Shown one piece after another: positions 11,098 to 11,499 of a stretch of 11,499 nt of DNA (position 1 is the stretch's first letter; every line of letters begins with the position of its first letter). Made by a program: the position numbers and the translations under genes. Location of the stretch: the NCBI GenBank assembly GCA_002005505.1, contig KV908764.1, forward strand, positions 47,045 through 58,543, read 5' to 3'. Below the pieces are notes generated by a model, which saw nothing but the letters and a program-made list of their open reading frames with translations, searched no databases and had not been told where the DNA came from. Origin of the DNA: Botryococcus braunii (taxonomy: Eukaryota; Chlorophyta; Trebouxiophyceae).

Positions 11098-11345
11098 CTA
11101 AGACCGAAACTGAAAACAATCATAAATGAAGTTAACCACAGACTGAAGGTCATCTTGCCAGACGAACTGACGTAACGACCGAAAGGGGGAACGAAAAAGA
11201 TGGGGTAACGGTCCCGGATCGGCTGAAGGGCCGAACAGGAAAAGACAAGGTGGTGTTCATCACCCACCAAACCAGCCTGACACTGATCACACAACCGGTG
11301 GGAACGGGGATGCCCCGACGACGACCAGCATCAATAGGAAGGCCA
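11098..11345 (-). pseudogene. LINE (non-LTR retrotransposon) reverse transcriptase C-terminus, frameshifted
   Basis: The minus strand shows, in order, [14 protein letters not shown] (about 11299-11340), then in another frame [36 protein letters not shown], then in a third frame [18 protein letters not shown] to TAG at 11098-11100. This is the usual end of LINE reverse transcriptase proteins: G-R-x2-G-x-P, a zinc knuckle C-x2-C followed by GDEHH and C, R-x-R-Y/F, and an F-x-W-x-x-D helix. One-base shifts near 11298 and near 11168 make it a dead copy. It is cut at the right, near a microsatellite. This element differs in type from the relics at 2650-3600. Confidence 0.75.
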
Positions 11346-11374
11346 AACACAAATCCAAAGAATCAAGGCCCACT

Positions 11375-11384
11375 CACACACACA

Positions 11385-11437
<53 letters not shown>

Positions 11438-11499
11438 CTCTCTCTCTCTCTCTCTCCCTTTCCCCTCCCCCCCTCTCTCTGTCTCTCTCTCTCTCTCTC
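11375..11499. repeat. (CA)n/(CT)n microsatellite at the window edge
   Basis: A short CA array (11375-11388) turns into a CT array with C-rich interruptions to the last base. The opposite window edge holds the complementary AG array. Confidence 0.97.

Larger units (their letters stand above)
10929..11370. repeat. 28-bp direct repeat flanking the LINE tail
   Basis: CCAAACACAAACCCTAAGAA (10929-10948, continuing TCAAGGCC) recurs at 11343-11370 with two mismatches. Partial copies (CACAAACC) are found at about 10957 and 11091. It may be a target-site duplication, or scattered copies of a tail repeat. Confidence 0.7.

Noticed and set aside
10857..11165. The long continuation of the minus-strand CDQC frame past the LINE motifs
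   Set aside because: The true continuation ([13 protein letters not shown]) is in another frame and stops at 11098; the open remainder is a shadow.
10717..11175. Plus-strand open frame of 152 codons rich in Lys, Arg and Gln
   Set aside because: It is antisense to the LINE tail and its tandem repeats, and contains the repeats themselves as peptide repeats.

Overview
This is eukaryotic nuclear DNA: short coding blocks split by GT-AG introns, wide non-coding gaps, dense dinucleotide microsatellites and decayed retrotransposons. The one gene recognised firmly is a ciliary/flagellar sperm-tail PG-rich (STPGR, SHIPPO/ODF3-type) protein, so the organism makes cilia or flagella. The retroelement style (LINE tails with C-x2-C and GDEHH-like motifs, and a relic resembling a restriction-like endonuclease domain) would suit a flagellate green alga, for example a prasinophyte, but that is inference. 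Both window edges lie inside AG/CT microsatellites, as expected for a contig that broke at simple repeats.

Layout. 1-220: (AG)n/(GC)n tract, probably inside an intron. 360-2111 (+): last three visible exons of the STPGR gene, with introns of 448 and 733 bp; the second intron carries a (CT)n(CA)n tract. Exon 937-1180 lacks one base near 1016-1018 relative to the repeat pattern. 2188-2335: large imperfect hairpin just downstream of the stop codon. 2650-3600 (-): two adjacent, related, broken C-terminal pieces of endonuclease-type retroelements, one carrying a roughly 125-bp insertion with a Pol III B-box-like sequence. 4219-4334: long (CA)n. 4539-4636: nearly perfect 98-bp palindrome. 5080-5285 (-): weak Ty3/gypsy integrase zinc-finger relic. 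5290-8072: no gene recognised. 8073-8423: compound microsatellite. 8461-9975 (-): candidate two-exon gene, an arginine-cluster exon phase-compatible with a hydrophobic exon. 10253-10716 (+): two possible internal exons of an unknown gene. 10800-11370 (-): 3' end of a second LINE type with two frameshifts and short tandem repeats in its tail. 11375-11499: terminal microsatellite.

The genes do not form a visible pathway or system. The STPGR gene and the arginine-rich candidate are separated by about 6 kb of repeats and relics. I found no new multi-gene system. The features most worth following are the near-perfect palindrome, the hairpin behind the STPGR gene, the missing base in its exon, and the arginine-rich/membrane gene candidate.
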